The position numbers and the translations under genes are program-made. This document shows, piece after piece, positions 1 to 6,362 of a DNA stretch of 9,900 nt. Below the pieces are notes generated by a model. It was not told the DNA's origin. It worked only from the letters and a program-made list of their open reading frames with translations, and did not search any database. The DNA is from DATDRM01 sp035291705 (lineage in GTDB: Bacteria > Chloroflexota > Anaerolineae > Anaerolineales > UBA4823), in assembly GCA_035291705.1 (NCBI GenBank), contig DATDRM010000211.1, forward strand, positions 1 through 9,900, given 5' to 3'. Within the stretch, counting starts at the first letter, position 1. Each line of letters begins with the position of its first letter.

Positions 1-778
1 TGTACTCGCCCCTCCCGCGCGACTTGCTTATCGAGGCTCTTTCTTCTCGCCGGATATAGAAAGGGTAGCCGATCACCAGGATCGCCGCGAAACTGAACCA
101 CTGGAGAGCGTACCCGAAGTGAGGCCCTTCGGTCAGTTCCAGATCCGGTTGGCTGCGGTAAGGCAGGGAAGTCCATTGAGGGTCGGGTTCTTGTTGAATA
201 TAGGCCGGCAAGAGGGGGTAAGCCTCCTGGGCCGCGATGCCCGGCACATTGACCAGGTTCCAGGCCATCAATTTCCCTGCACCCGGCGATGGAACCTGGT
301 CAGCTCTACCCCCAATTTCGGGCTTACTCTGCGAAGCGCGGATCACTCCCCGCACTTCCACCATCCCAGGTTCAGCGTATTGCGTAAGATCGCCTGAGCT
401 GTAATCCTCCAATGGAACCCAGCCCCGGTTTACTAATACGGCCTCATCGCTACCAGCGATCTTCAGGGGGGTAAGGAGGTGCACCCCAATATGGTTGTCC
501 CAGGCCTGGTTGCGCAAGGCCACTTCTCCTGCAGGGTCATATTCGCCGGTGACGATCACTTCCCGATACTCCATGCTTCCCAGATCAGCGCCGGCATCGG
601 CTGTATTCAGGTCCAGAGGCGGCTGGTCGAGTTGCGCCTCCACCCGGGCATTGAACTCCCTGCGTTGAGCCAGGCGATCTAGCTGCCAGATCCCAAGACG
701 GACCATCACACTGGCTGCAAGGATTACCAGCAAGGTGGTTTTCCACCACTGGCGGTTGAAGAGCTTGGCGAGAATCAT
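1..778 (-). CDS. SURF1-family cytochrome c oxidase assembly protein (3' end beyond window)
   Basis: My reverse-strand translation is open from the ATG at 778 down to position 2 (259 codons) with no stop, so the C-terminus lies just outside. The family helps insert heme a into oxidase subunit I at the membrane. Seen: a first membrane helix at about residues 12-30 running into LGIWQLDRL (28-36), a family hallmark; NRGW at 117-120; and a second helix opened by HFGYALQWF at 220-228, followed by a basic tail. The order helix, large extracytoplasmic domain, helix is normal, and the observed length is close to a full SURF1. The start overlaps the stop of the upstream gene as ATGA (775-778), so translation is probably coupled; no strong Shine-Dalgarno is visible. 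It is the last visible gene of the cox operon. A 13-bp perfect inverted repeat lies inside it (250-302). Confidence 0.9.
   Translation of the reverse strand, partial: MILAKLFNRQWWKTTLLVILAASVMVRLGIWQLDRLAQRREFNARVEAQLDQPPLDLNTADAGADLGSMEYREVIVTGEYDPAGEVALRNQAWDNHIGVHLLTPLKIAGSDEAVLVNRGWVPLEDYSSGDLTQYAEPGMVEVRGVIRASQSKPEIGGRADQVPSPGAGKLMAWNLVNVPGIAAQEAYPLLPAYIQQEPDPQWTSLPYRSQPDLELTEGPHFGYALQWFSFAAILVIGYPFYIRREERASISKSRGRGEY
250..302. repeat. 13-bp perfect inverted repeat inside the SURF1 gene
   Basis: TGACCAGGTTCCA (250-262) and TGGAACCTGGTCA (290-302) are exact reverse complements separated by 27 bp. Both arms are coding and the reading frame is intact through them. No T run follows. Confidence 0.8.
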
Positions 779-1329
779 GGCTTTGACGGACTTTCCTGGG
801 CCGGTTCAGAGACAGGGGCGGCAGCTTTTCGGCGCGGTTGAAGCGGCCAGATGATGATGCTGTAGACGAAGAGGAAAGCGGTCGTCGCCGGAACCGCCAG
901 CCCTAAGGCAGATAAACGCGTACTGAGTGTTGTGGCTTGTTTCACGGTCAGGCCCAAGAATTTAGAAGCCTGGAACGAACACGTATAGGCATAGCGGTTC
1001 GCCTGCTCCATCACCAGGCTGGCGCTGGTCCCGGCTGGTACCCACAGCGGACCGAGTTGGTGATCGCTTACGTCATCGTTGCGGACAACCAGCGTATCCC
1101 CCACGACGAATACCATCTCTTCTGGGAGTGAAGGCACCGGCTGCCCCGCTGCGATGGACGCCGCAGTTCCCTCGGGGATCACGAGTTCGATCTGGCGCGC
1201 AGCCCGGTCACTCTTGTCTTTCTGTAAAAGGTAGGCGCCTTCGCTGACAGCCCAAACCAGGACCAGAGAGATCAGGAATAGAATAATCGCCCGGCGCGTC
1301 CCCAACCGCAGTGCAGTTCGAGCATTCAT
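775..1329 (-). CDS. Membrane-anchored cupredoxin-like protein of the cox operon
   Basis: 184 residues. An N-terminal helix (about 14-35) and a C-terminal helix (about 142-163) flank an extracytoplasmic domain of about 100 residues. The domain resembles a cupredoxin: VVGDTLVVRNDD (75-86), DHQLGPLWVPAG (89-100), then YAYTCSF (113-119). H90 and C117 sit where the first His and the Cys ligand of a type 1 copper site would be. The usual second His and Met just after the Cys are absent (C117 is followed by SFQASKFLGL), so a normal blue-copper site looks incomplete. The tail is Pro/Ala/Ser rich. It overlaps SCO (1326-1329) and SURF1 (775-778) by 4 bp each, so it is made together with two oxidase assembly factors. 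A role in copper delivery or CuA maturation is inferred from that position. I do not recognise a named family; the cupredoxin call is by motif only. Confidence 0.7.
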   Translation of the reverse strand: MNARTALRLGTRRAIILFLISLVLVWAVSEGAYLLQKDKSDRAARQIELVIPEGTAASIAAGQPVPSLPEEMVFVVGDTLVVRNDDVSDHQLGPLWVPAGTSASLVMEQANRYAYTCSFQASKFLGLTVKQATTLSTRLSALGLAVPATTAFLFVYSIIIWPLQPRRKAAAPVSEPAQESPSKP

Positions 1330-2006
1330 GGCTGTGCGTGATGATCGGGGTTCGGGCTCAGCGATGCTGCGCTACGACTGACTCCCGTGAGTCCGGTAGA
1401 AAGGCCTTCTCGAATGAGATAGGCGACATCCTCCGCCATCAAATCACTTTCCGTCCCAAAAAGATACGTCACTCGAAGGTTTCCATTGGCGTCGATCAGG
1501 TAAATCCGCGTCGAATGCTCAACCATTGATTCATCCGCGCTGCCTGCCTCGACCTCCGCCCGGTAAACCCCATAGGCGTCCCAGACCGTCTCCAAACCCT
1601 CACTGTCTCCCACCAGGCCGACGAATGCCGGGTCGAAGTTTGCCAGGTATTCCTGCATCCTTGCCGGTGTATCTCGCTCGGGATCGGTGGTGACAAGGAC
1701 GAACTTCACCTGATCGGCCCGCTCGCCAAGCCTGGCTTTAATTTTGACGAAATCCGCCAGGGTCACCGGGCACTCATCCGGGCAGTTGGTGTAACCAAAG
1801 AAGAGTAATACGACCTTTCCTTTCTGGTCATTCAAACGGAAGTCTTTTCCACTCTGGTCGGTAAGCGTAAAATCGATCGCTTGAACGGGCGGATCGATCA
1901 CCGATCCTTGAAAAACGTGGGGGCGGGTGAAAGCCAGACCTCCGTATGCCGCTGCCAGGCCGATCAAGATCGCCAGACCAAGCAGGAGATAATGTCTCAA
2001 TTTCAT
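1326..2006 (-). CDS. SCO1/SenC family copper chaperone for cytochrome c oxidase
   Basis: SCO proteins are membrane-tethered thioredoxin-fold proteins that deliver copper to, or reduce, the CuA site of subunit II. Seen: a membrane anchor followed by the domain beginning IDFTLTDQSGK; the copper-binding NCPDECP motif (CxxxC); and the distal His in EHSTRIYLID. Counted from the upstream TTG at 2027, the two Cys are 82 and 86 and the His is 171; subtract 7 for the ATG start. I prefer the ATG at 2006 because the TTG at 2027 directly abuts the AGGAG-like sequence and the extra seven residues are encoded by a heptad repeat. Neither start has a well-placed ribosome site, and coupling to coxC, which ends at 2031, is likely. 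The C-terminus carries a DHH potential metal site. The 4-bp overlap with the cupredoxin-like gene fits a shared copper-handling job. Confidence 0.92.
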   Translation of the reverse strand: MKLRHYLLLGLAILIGLAAAYGGLAFTRPHVFQGSVIDPPVQAIDFTLTDQSGKDFRLNDQKGKVVLLFFGYTNCPDECPVTLADFVKIKARLGERADQVKFVLVTTDPERDTPARMQEYLANFDPAFVGLVGDSEGLETVWDAYGVYRAEVEAGSADESMVEHSTRIYLIDANGNLRVTYLFGTESDLMAEDVAYLIREGLSTGLTGVSRSAASLSPNPDHHAQP

Positions 2007-2041
2007 TTCACAACTCGCAACTCGCAACTCCTAACTCGCAA
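2007..2041 (-). repeat. Five-copy heptad tandem repeat at the coxC/SCO junction
   Basis: Read on the minus strand, five 7-bp units lie end to end: TTGCGAG, TTAGGAG, TTGCGAG, TTGCGAG, TTGTGAA. The SCO ATG follows immediately at 2006. Copy 1 encodes the coxC C-terminus, copy 2 holds the coxC TAG stop and an AGGAG core, and copies 3-5 form the start region of SCO. Confidence 0.85.
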
Positions 2042-2606
2042 TCCGCCCCATCAAGTACAACGCCGGGTAAAAGAACACCCAGACGACATCCACGAAGTGC
2101 CAGTAGATTGCGGCAGCTTCCACAGCCCAATGCCGTTCCGCGGAGTACAATCCTTTCCGACCTTTGCGGTAGACGATAACCAGGAGAATCACGCCGGTTA
2201 GAACATGAAAAGCGTGGAATCCCGTCATGGTGTAGAAAATCGAAGCAGCGGCGTTCTCACCCGCCGAAAAAGGCGCGATTTGCCATTCGACGCCGACCAC
2301 ACCGATCAGGAATAATGTCCCCAGCGTAATTGTGAGCAGAGTCCCATTCAGGAACCCCTTTTTATCCCCAAAGCGAATCGCTGTTTCCGCCCGGTTCATA
2401 AAGAAACTGCTTAACAACAGGATGGAGGTCACAATTAAACCCAAGAGCTGGCTGAGGTCAGGCCGGGTCCTGCCTAACAGATAGAAGCGGCTTACCAGCA
2501 GCCCTCCGAAGACAAAAGCATCCGATAGGATGAACAACCAGAGACCGAGACGATTTGTACCCGTCTTATACTGATAACCACTGCGCGCATCAACGTGAGT
2601 CGTCAT
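2031..2606 (-). CDS. coxC: Cytochrome c oxidase subunit III
   Basis: 191 residues, the short bacterial form with five predicted helices (about 20-42, 53-73, 88-107, 122-146, 166-187). Subunit III stabilises the oxidase core and the proton-uptake side; it carries no metal. Seen: the family signature TGFHAFHVLTG (128-138, His131 and His134) and YWHFVDVVWVFFYP (168-181). The first helix has LSDAFVF (27-33) where most members have SExxxF, so the usual Glu is Asp. The start overlaps the coxD stop by 4 bp (2603-2606), and GAGGAGGAT inside the end of coxD gives a good ribosome site. The stop lies inside a heptad repeat that leads directly into SCO. Confidence 0.94.
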   Translation of the reverse strand: MTTHVDARSGYQYKTGTNRLGLWLFILSDAFVFGGLLVSRFYLLGRTRPDLSQLLGLIVTSILLLSSFFMNRAETAIRFGDKKGFLNGTLLTITLGTLFLIGVVGVEWQIAPFSAGENAAASIFYTMTGFHAFHVLTGVILLVIVYRKGRKGLYSAERHWAVEAAAIYWHFVDVVWVFFYPALYLMGRIAS

Positions 2607-2827
2607 GAGTGATCCTCCTCATCCTGGCTTAAGAGCCGAGGCAAATGCATATAGTCTCTAACGATCAAAGCTGCCTTGAGTAAGGCGATCCCCCACAAAG
2701 GCCAGGTCCAATCGATGGCGATTACACCGATGAAGTACTCGCCGATGGTTAACACTGCCAGGATGGCAAACACCACCAAGCCAAGCTGGAATAGTTCTAA
2801 CTTTTTTTCGTTCGCTTTTTCTTCCAT
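2603..2827 (-). CDS. coxD: Cytochrome c oxidase subunit IV (small prokaryotic type)
   Basis: 74 residues: a charged N-terminus (MEEKANEKK), two membrane helices (about 13-37 and 41-56), then KAALIVRDYMHLPRL (51-65), which matches the end of the second helix in small bacterial subunit IV proteins, followed by an acidic tail. Subunit IV is an accessory membrane subunit of caa3/aa3 oxidases. It lies between coxA and coxC, the usual place. An AAGGAG site 9 nt before the ATG supports this start, and the gene overlaps coxC by 4 bp. Confidence 0.85.
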   Translation of the reverse strand: MEEKANEKKLELFQLGLVVFAILAVLTIGEYFIGVIAIDWTWPLWGIALLKAALIVRDYMHLPRLLSQDEEDHS

Positions 2828-2848
2828 AATAATTAACTCCTTTTAGCC

Positions 2849-4723
2849 TCAATCCGCGGCTGCCGGGGCAGGGACCGGAGCAGCCGGGGCGCTGCTCTCC
2901 CGCGTATACACAGAACCAGGCAAACCATAATCGTATGGTTCTCCAACCACCTCGAAAGGTGTGTCGTAATTGTGCGCCGGTGCTGGAGAGGGGATCTGCC
3001 ATTCGGGTGAGCGAGACCGCCATGGGTTAGCCACAGCCACCGCTCCGCGGCGCACACTGATGATCATATTCACCGTGAATACCAAGACTCCGGTCGCAAT
3101 CACAAAAGCGGCGATCGTTATGAGCAATTGCTGGAAGGTGATACCTAAAGCCGGATCATAATCGGCGATCCTGCGCCGCATCCCTAATAAACCAACTTCC
3201 ATTTGTGTGAGTGACTGCACATAGAAGCCCAGCAGCATAAACCAGAAATGTACTTTCCCTAACCTCTCGTTATACATCCGGCCGGTCATCTTAGGAAACC
3301 AATAATAGATCGCCGCAAAGAACGGGAATACGTATCCACCGAACATCGTGGCGTGGAAATGACCCACGATAAAGTAGGTATCGTGCAGGTGGAGGTCTGT
3401 GGCCACCGTTGCGTTCGGCGGCCCGCTCAGACCGCCCAGCAAGAAGATCGAAATCGCACCCAAAACAAATAACATCGGAGTTGGAAAAGTCAATTTTCCT
3501 CGCCAGATAGTAGCCGTCCAGCTGAAGAACTTCACTCCGGTTGGCACCGCCACCAATAAGGTGCTGTACATGAAGGGTACTCGCAAGTAACTAGCCATGC
3601 CCGAGGTAAACATGTGGTGAGCCCACACGAAGAATCCAACCAGGGCGATGGCCATGGACGACATCGCCACCCAGCGGTAGCCGTACAACGGCTTGCGCGC
3701 AAACACCGGCAAAAGTTCGCTGATCACGCCTAACCCGGTCAGTACAAACACGTAGACCGCCGGGTGCGAATAGAACCAGAAGAGGTGTTGAAACAGCAAC
3801 ACATTTCCACCTTCCAGCGGGTTGAAGAAGTCCATCCCAAACAGGCGCTGGAACAACACCAACTGGAAGGAAAGGCCAATTAACTGTGTGGCAGTCAAGG
3901 CAATGATCGCCGTGGCGAAAGCCGACCAAACGAAAATCGGCATGCGGAACAGATTCATCCCTGGCGCCCGCATCCGCAAAGTAGTCACCAAGACATTGAT
4001 TGCACCTAAAATAGACGACAACCCGATGACATACACGCCCAGGAAGAACATGGCGAAACCCACCTTGACCAGGTTGGAGCTCAGAGGTGGGTAAGCGGTC
4101 CAACCAGCGTCAACGCCTCCCATCAGAAGGGTACTGATCAATAAGACAATCCCAGGCAGGTTGATCCAGAAAGCAAAGGCGTTCAAACGGGGAAAGGCCA
4201 TGTCATTCGCCCCGATCATCAACGGCACCAGGTAGTTCGACATCGCGGCGACGCCTAATAAGATACCCCCGATATTGACGATGCCGTGCAGGCTCATCAT
4301 GGAGTTAAAGCCATCTTCCGTCAGGAATTGAAGACCTGTCTGTGCCAGTTCGGTGCGGAAGATCAACGCAAATAAACCAGCCACCAGGAAAACCATCACC
4401 GATGTGATGCCATACTGGATCCCGATCACCTTGTGGTCATAAGAAACGTGCAGATATTTCGCCAGCCCCTTCAGGCTACCGGAGTCGAGAGTAGTTTCGG
4501 GTGTCTCCTCACCCTTGGCCCACTTGATCCAGTCATTAAGCACACCGGTGCCAAACATGAATGCGACCACGCCAACCAGCGCACCACCGACGAATACAGG
4601 CTCGGATTTCCAGGCCGGCAAGCCCATCAGCACGCGTACGATGATGGTCAACAGAACCCCCACGAAAGTACCCAGGAATTGAGCGATCAATCCCCGTACA
4701 AGCGATAATTTAAAAAAGTTCAT
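2849..4723 (-). CDS. coxA: Cytochrome c oxidase subunit I, A2-type heme-copper oxidase
   Basis: 624 residues. This is the catalytic subunit that reduces O2 to water and pumps protons. Ligands seen: H145 and H457 for heme a, H455 for heme a3 (GHFHATM), and H320, H369 and H370 for CuB. Y324 of HPAVY is the expected cross-linked Tyr. T395 and K398 (PTGVKFF) mark the K-channel, and NYLVPLMIGANDMAFPR (163-179) with D174 marks the D-channel entrance. Helix VI reads FWFYSHPAVY: the Glu of HPEVY is absent and the Tyr-Ser pair is present, which defines the A2 subtype (Thermus/Rhodothermus-like caa3). An extra segment of about 95 residues with two predicted helices (about 10-31 and 43-63) precedes the canonical helix I. 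After helix XI the usual PxHxLG region reads QMEVGLLGM. The C-terminal tail ends Ala/Pro rich. AGGAGG 5 nt before the ATG and an 18-nt gap from coxB fit one operon. Confidence 0.96.
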   Translation of the reverse strand: MNFFKLSLVRGLIAQFLGTFVGVLLTIIVRVLMGLPAWKSEPVFVGGALVGVVAFMFGTGVLNDWIKWAKGEETPETTLDSGSLKGLAKYLHVSYDHKVIGIQYGITSVMVFLVAGLFALIFRTELAQTGLQFLTEDGFNSMMSLHGIVNIGGILLGVAAMSNYLVPLMIGANDMAFPRLNAFAFWINLPGIVLLISTLLMGGVDAGWTAYPPLSSNLVKVGFAMFFLGVYVIGLSSILGAINVLVTTLRMRAPGMNLFRMPIFVWSAFATAIIALTATQLIGLSFQLVLFQRLFGMDFFNPLEGGNVLLFQHLFWFYSHPAVYVFVLTGLGVISELLPVFARKPLYGYRWVAMSSMAIALVGFFVWAHHMFTSGMASYLRVPFMYSTLLVAVPTGVKFFSWTATIWRGKLTFPTPMLFVLGAISIFLLGGLSGPPNATVATDLHLHDTYFIVGHFHATMFGGYVFPFFAAIYYWFPKMTGRMYNERLGKVHFWFMLLGFYVQSLTQMEVGLLGMRRRIADYDPALGITFQQLLITIAAFVIATGVLVFTVNMIISVRRGAVAVANPWRSRSPEWQIPSPAPAHNYDTPFEVVGEPYDYGLPGSVYTRESSAPAAPVPAPAAAD

Positions 4724-4741
4724 CTCTTCCTCCTGGTTTTC

Positions 4742-6208
4742 CTACTTCAAGCTTTCGATAAAGGCGATCAAGTCTTCGATCTGGTCGTCGCTCATGTTGG
4801 CTGCGATGTTGGCTGGCATCAGGTTTTGAAAACCAGCTGTGATCTTAGCCCCCGGGTTGCGGATCGACTCCACAATATAGTCATGGTCAACCAGGGCGGA
4901 GGTCCCGTCTGAAAGGCTCTCTTGTTTGCCATAGATACCTTTCCAAGATGGACCAACTAGCGCAGATCCATCTACTGAGTGGCACGCCTGGCAGCCGAAT
5001 TGCTGGTACCACAGGTTGCCGCATTCCACCGGGCCTGTACAGGCGACGGTCTTAGATTTCACCCAGGCATCGAAGTCCTGCTGGGCGATCACCTTTACCG
5101 GGGATTCCATGGCATGGTGCAGCCGGCCACATAATTCAGCACACCGTACCTTAAATTCACCGATCTGCGTTGGGGTAACACGTAGCTCCCGGGCAAAATC
5201 CTCGCCCGGCAGCGCGTCCTGCTTAACCCGGAATTCTGGCACCCAAAATGAGTGGATCACATCGGTCGAAGATAGTTCTAAAAGCGTTTGTTCGTCCACT
5301 GGCAGCACAAGTTCAGTGGAGATAATCCCCAATTCTGGATATTCGAACCGCCAGGACCACTGCGATCCGACAACTTTGACTTGCAAGGGCTTCTGGTCAG
5401 GCAAGGCTTGGGTATCCCCCAGGGTGATGCCACCCACATAAGCCAGGGCGAGCACCGCGCCCAGGGGGAGGATCGTCCAGGCGACCTCCAGCTTCGTGTT
5501 CCCCTCCATATGTGGGCCATCGCTGGTATCGCCTGCCTTACGGCGGAATACCAGGACGCTGTATACCATCAGACCGACGATTAGCGCGAATAACACGATG
5601 ATCGCCCTAAAATGAATACCAAACAAATTATCGATCGATGCGGCTTGTAAACTGGCCTGATCCGGCAATAAATTGATTTGCTGATAGCCATACAAACCGG
5701 CGGCCATCAGAACTATCACCACGAAAGCAGCAGCGATAAAATGTTTCATACTGTCTCTCCTCTTCGGTTTTGGGATCCGCGGAGTTCCTTCACCTGCTAA
5801 TACCCTTGGTGGTATGAACGGTGCCTGGTTCTCATTCCACATCTCTAGCCACTCGTCGATTTGGGAGGCCGCCATCGTGCGCCGGTCATACACAATCGCT
5901 TCACTGCCCCCTTCCTTGAGGGACAACAGCACCACCCGTAATCGTCCCTCACCTTCGACAAAACGCGCCAGAAATTCATCCCGGTTGACGCGCTCGTCAT
6001 CGTAATCGACGATCACCAGGTCAGGGTGCAAGCTGCCCAGGGCAGTTAGCGCCTCATCGATAGACGATACCAATCCCACTACGACCGCGTCCATTTCCCG
6101 CCGCTTTTCTAACAAGCTGCGCAGTCCCTTGGCAAAGAGAGGATGGCTGGAGGCGATTAAAATCCGCCAGGGCTTTCCTTGGTTGGATCCATTCATACGA
6201 GTTCCCAT
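4742..6208 (-). CDS. coxB: Pseudo-receiver / CoxB (CuA) / cytochrome c in-frame fusion
   Basis: One open frame joins three parts; numbering is from the upstream TTG at 6238 (498 residues). Residues 24-133 resemble a response-regulator receiver. From M164 it is oxidase subunit II: helices about 166-185, 206-232 and 251-273, then the CuA domain with QWSWRF (293-298), H329, C366, E368, C370, H374 and M377. Residues 400-498 are a cytochrome c domain with CQACH (416-420) and a likely Met ligand at M474. CoxB takes electrons from cytochrome c through this heme to CuA, so the enzyme is caa3-type. The ATG at 6208 is preferred over the TTG because the candidate promoter (-10 at 6234-6229) would place transcription start after the TTG. 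The ATG at 6196 is also possible. The normal CoxB start is the ATG at 5749 (335 residues), which has its own good ribosome site. The CoxB-cytochrome part is certain; whether the full fusion accumulates is open. Confidence 0.93.
   Translation of the reverse strand: MGTRMNGSNQGKPWRILIASSHPLFAKGLRSLLEKRREMDAVVVGLVSSIDEALTALGSLHPDLVIVDYDDERVNRDEFLARFVEGEGRLRVVLLSLKEGGSEAIVYDRRTMAASQIDEWLEMWNENQAPFIPPRVLAGEGTPRIPKPKRRDSMKHFIAAAFVVIVLMAAGLYGYQQINLLPDQASLQAASIDNLFGIHFRAIIVLFALIVGLMVYSVLVFRRKAGDTSDGPHMEGNTKLEVAWTILPLGAVLALAYVGGITLGDTQALPDQKPLQVKVVGSQWSWRFEYPELGIISTELVLPVDEQTLLELSSTDVIHSFWVPEFRVKQDALPGEDFARELRVTPTQIGEFKVRCAELCGRLHHAMESPVKVIAQQDFDAWVKSKTVACTGPVECGNLWYQQFGCQACHSVDGSALVGPSWKGIYGKQESLSDGTSALVDHDYIVESIRNPGAKITAGFQNLMPANIAANMSDDQIEDLIAFIESLK
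5747..5765 (-). promoter_or_regulatory. Internal ribosome binding site and start of canonical CoxB
   Basis: On the minus strand AGGAG (5761-5757) lies 7 nt before an in-frame ATG (5749-5747). The protein from this ATG starts MKHFIAAAFVVIVLMAAG, a typical CoxB first helix or signal. The site is as good as those of coxA and coxD, so internal initiation is expected even though the upstream receiver frame has no stop. Confidence 0.75.
5750..6208 (-). other. Degenerate receiver (pseudo-receiver) domain preceding CoxB
   Basis: The segment from WRILIASSHPLFAKGL (24-39, TTG numbering) aligns by eye with VRLVVVDDHALFRAGL of the neighbouring regulator. The acidic pair that binds Mg2+ in true receivers is replaced by S30-S31. 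The position of the phospho-Asp is kept as D78 in LVIVDYD. The conserved Thr is Ser (S106 in LLSLKEG), and no clear conserved Lys follows. There is no DNA-binding domain; a linker rich in Pro, Lys and Arg (about 140-163) leads straight into the first CoxB helix. Phosphorylation is therefore unlikely, and a protein-interaction or signal-docking role is inferred. In the fusion this domain would stay in the cytoplasm. Confidence 0.75.
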
Positions 6209-6228
6209 TTCGCTGATTAATCCTTCAT

Positions 6229-6257
6229 AATCTATCAAATACAGCTTGATTTGTCAT
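6229..6257 (-). promoter_or_regulatory. Candidate sigma70-type promoter of the cox operon
   Basis: On the minus strand ATGACA (6257-6252) and TAGATT (6234-6229) are separated by 17 nt. The -35 box matches 5 of 6 consensus bases and the -10 box 4 of 6. It sits between the terminator and the first cox start codon. Prediction by eye only. Confidence 0.35.
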
Positions 6258-6297
6258 TCACCAGGCATTCTCTAATTGGTAGGATTTTAAAAACACA

Positions 6298-6323
6298 AAA
6301 GGGTGATTCGTAAATCACCCTTT
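6298..6323 (-). terminator. Rho-independent terminator between the response regulator and the cox operon
   Basis: A perfect 11-bp stem, AAAGGGTGATT with AATCACCCTTT, has a 4-nt loop. On the minus strand the stem is followed by TTTTGTGTTTTT. It lies 39 bp past the regulator stop and ahead of the cox promoter candidate, so it should separate the two units. The plus strand also has a T run (6334-6339), but I see no plus-strand gene for it to serve. Confidence 0.8.
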
Positions 6324-6362
6324 GATCATCCGATTTTTTCTGATGTGGGATAAAGGTTGAAT

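Noticed and set aside
3745..3796. Missing Glu in HPAVY read as an inactive oxidase
   Set aside because: All heme and CuB ligands are present and the Tyr-Ser pair is the known A2 replacement.
3591..4103. Minus-strand open frame of 170 codons in another frame of coxA
   Set aside because: It is an out-of-frame shadow of a fully conserved subunit I sequence.
6206..6238. TTG at 6238 as the start of the coxB fusion
   Set aside because: It lies upstream of or inside the best promoter candidate, while ATG codons at 6208 and 6196 follow it.
6241..6285. NarL-type operator half sites (ACCA...TGGT) in the cox upstream region
   Set aside because: The symmetry is limited to 4 bases per arm and is expected by chance.
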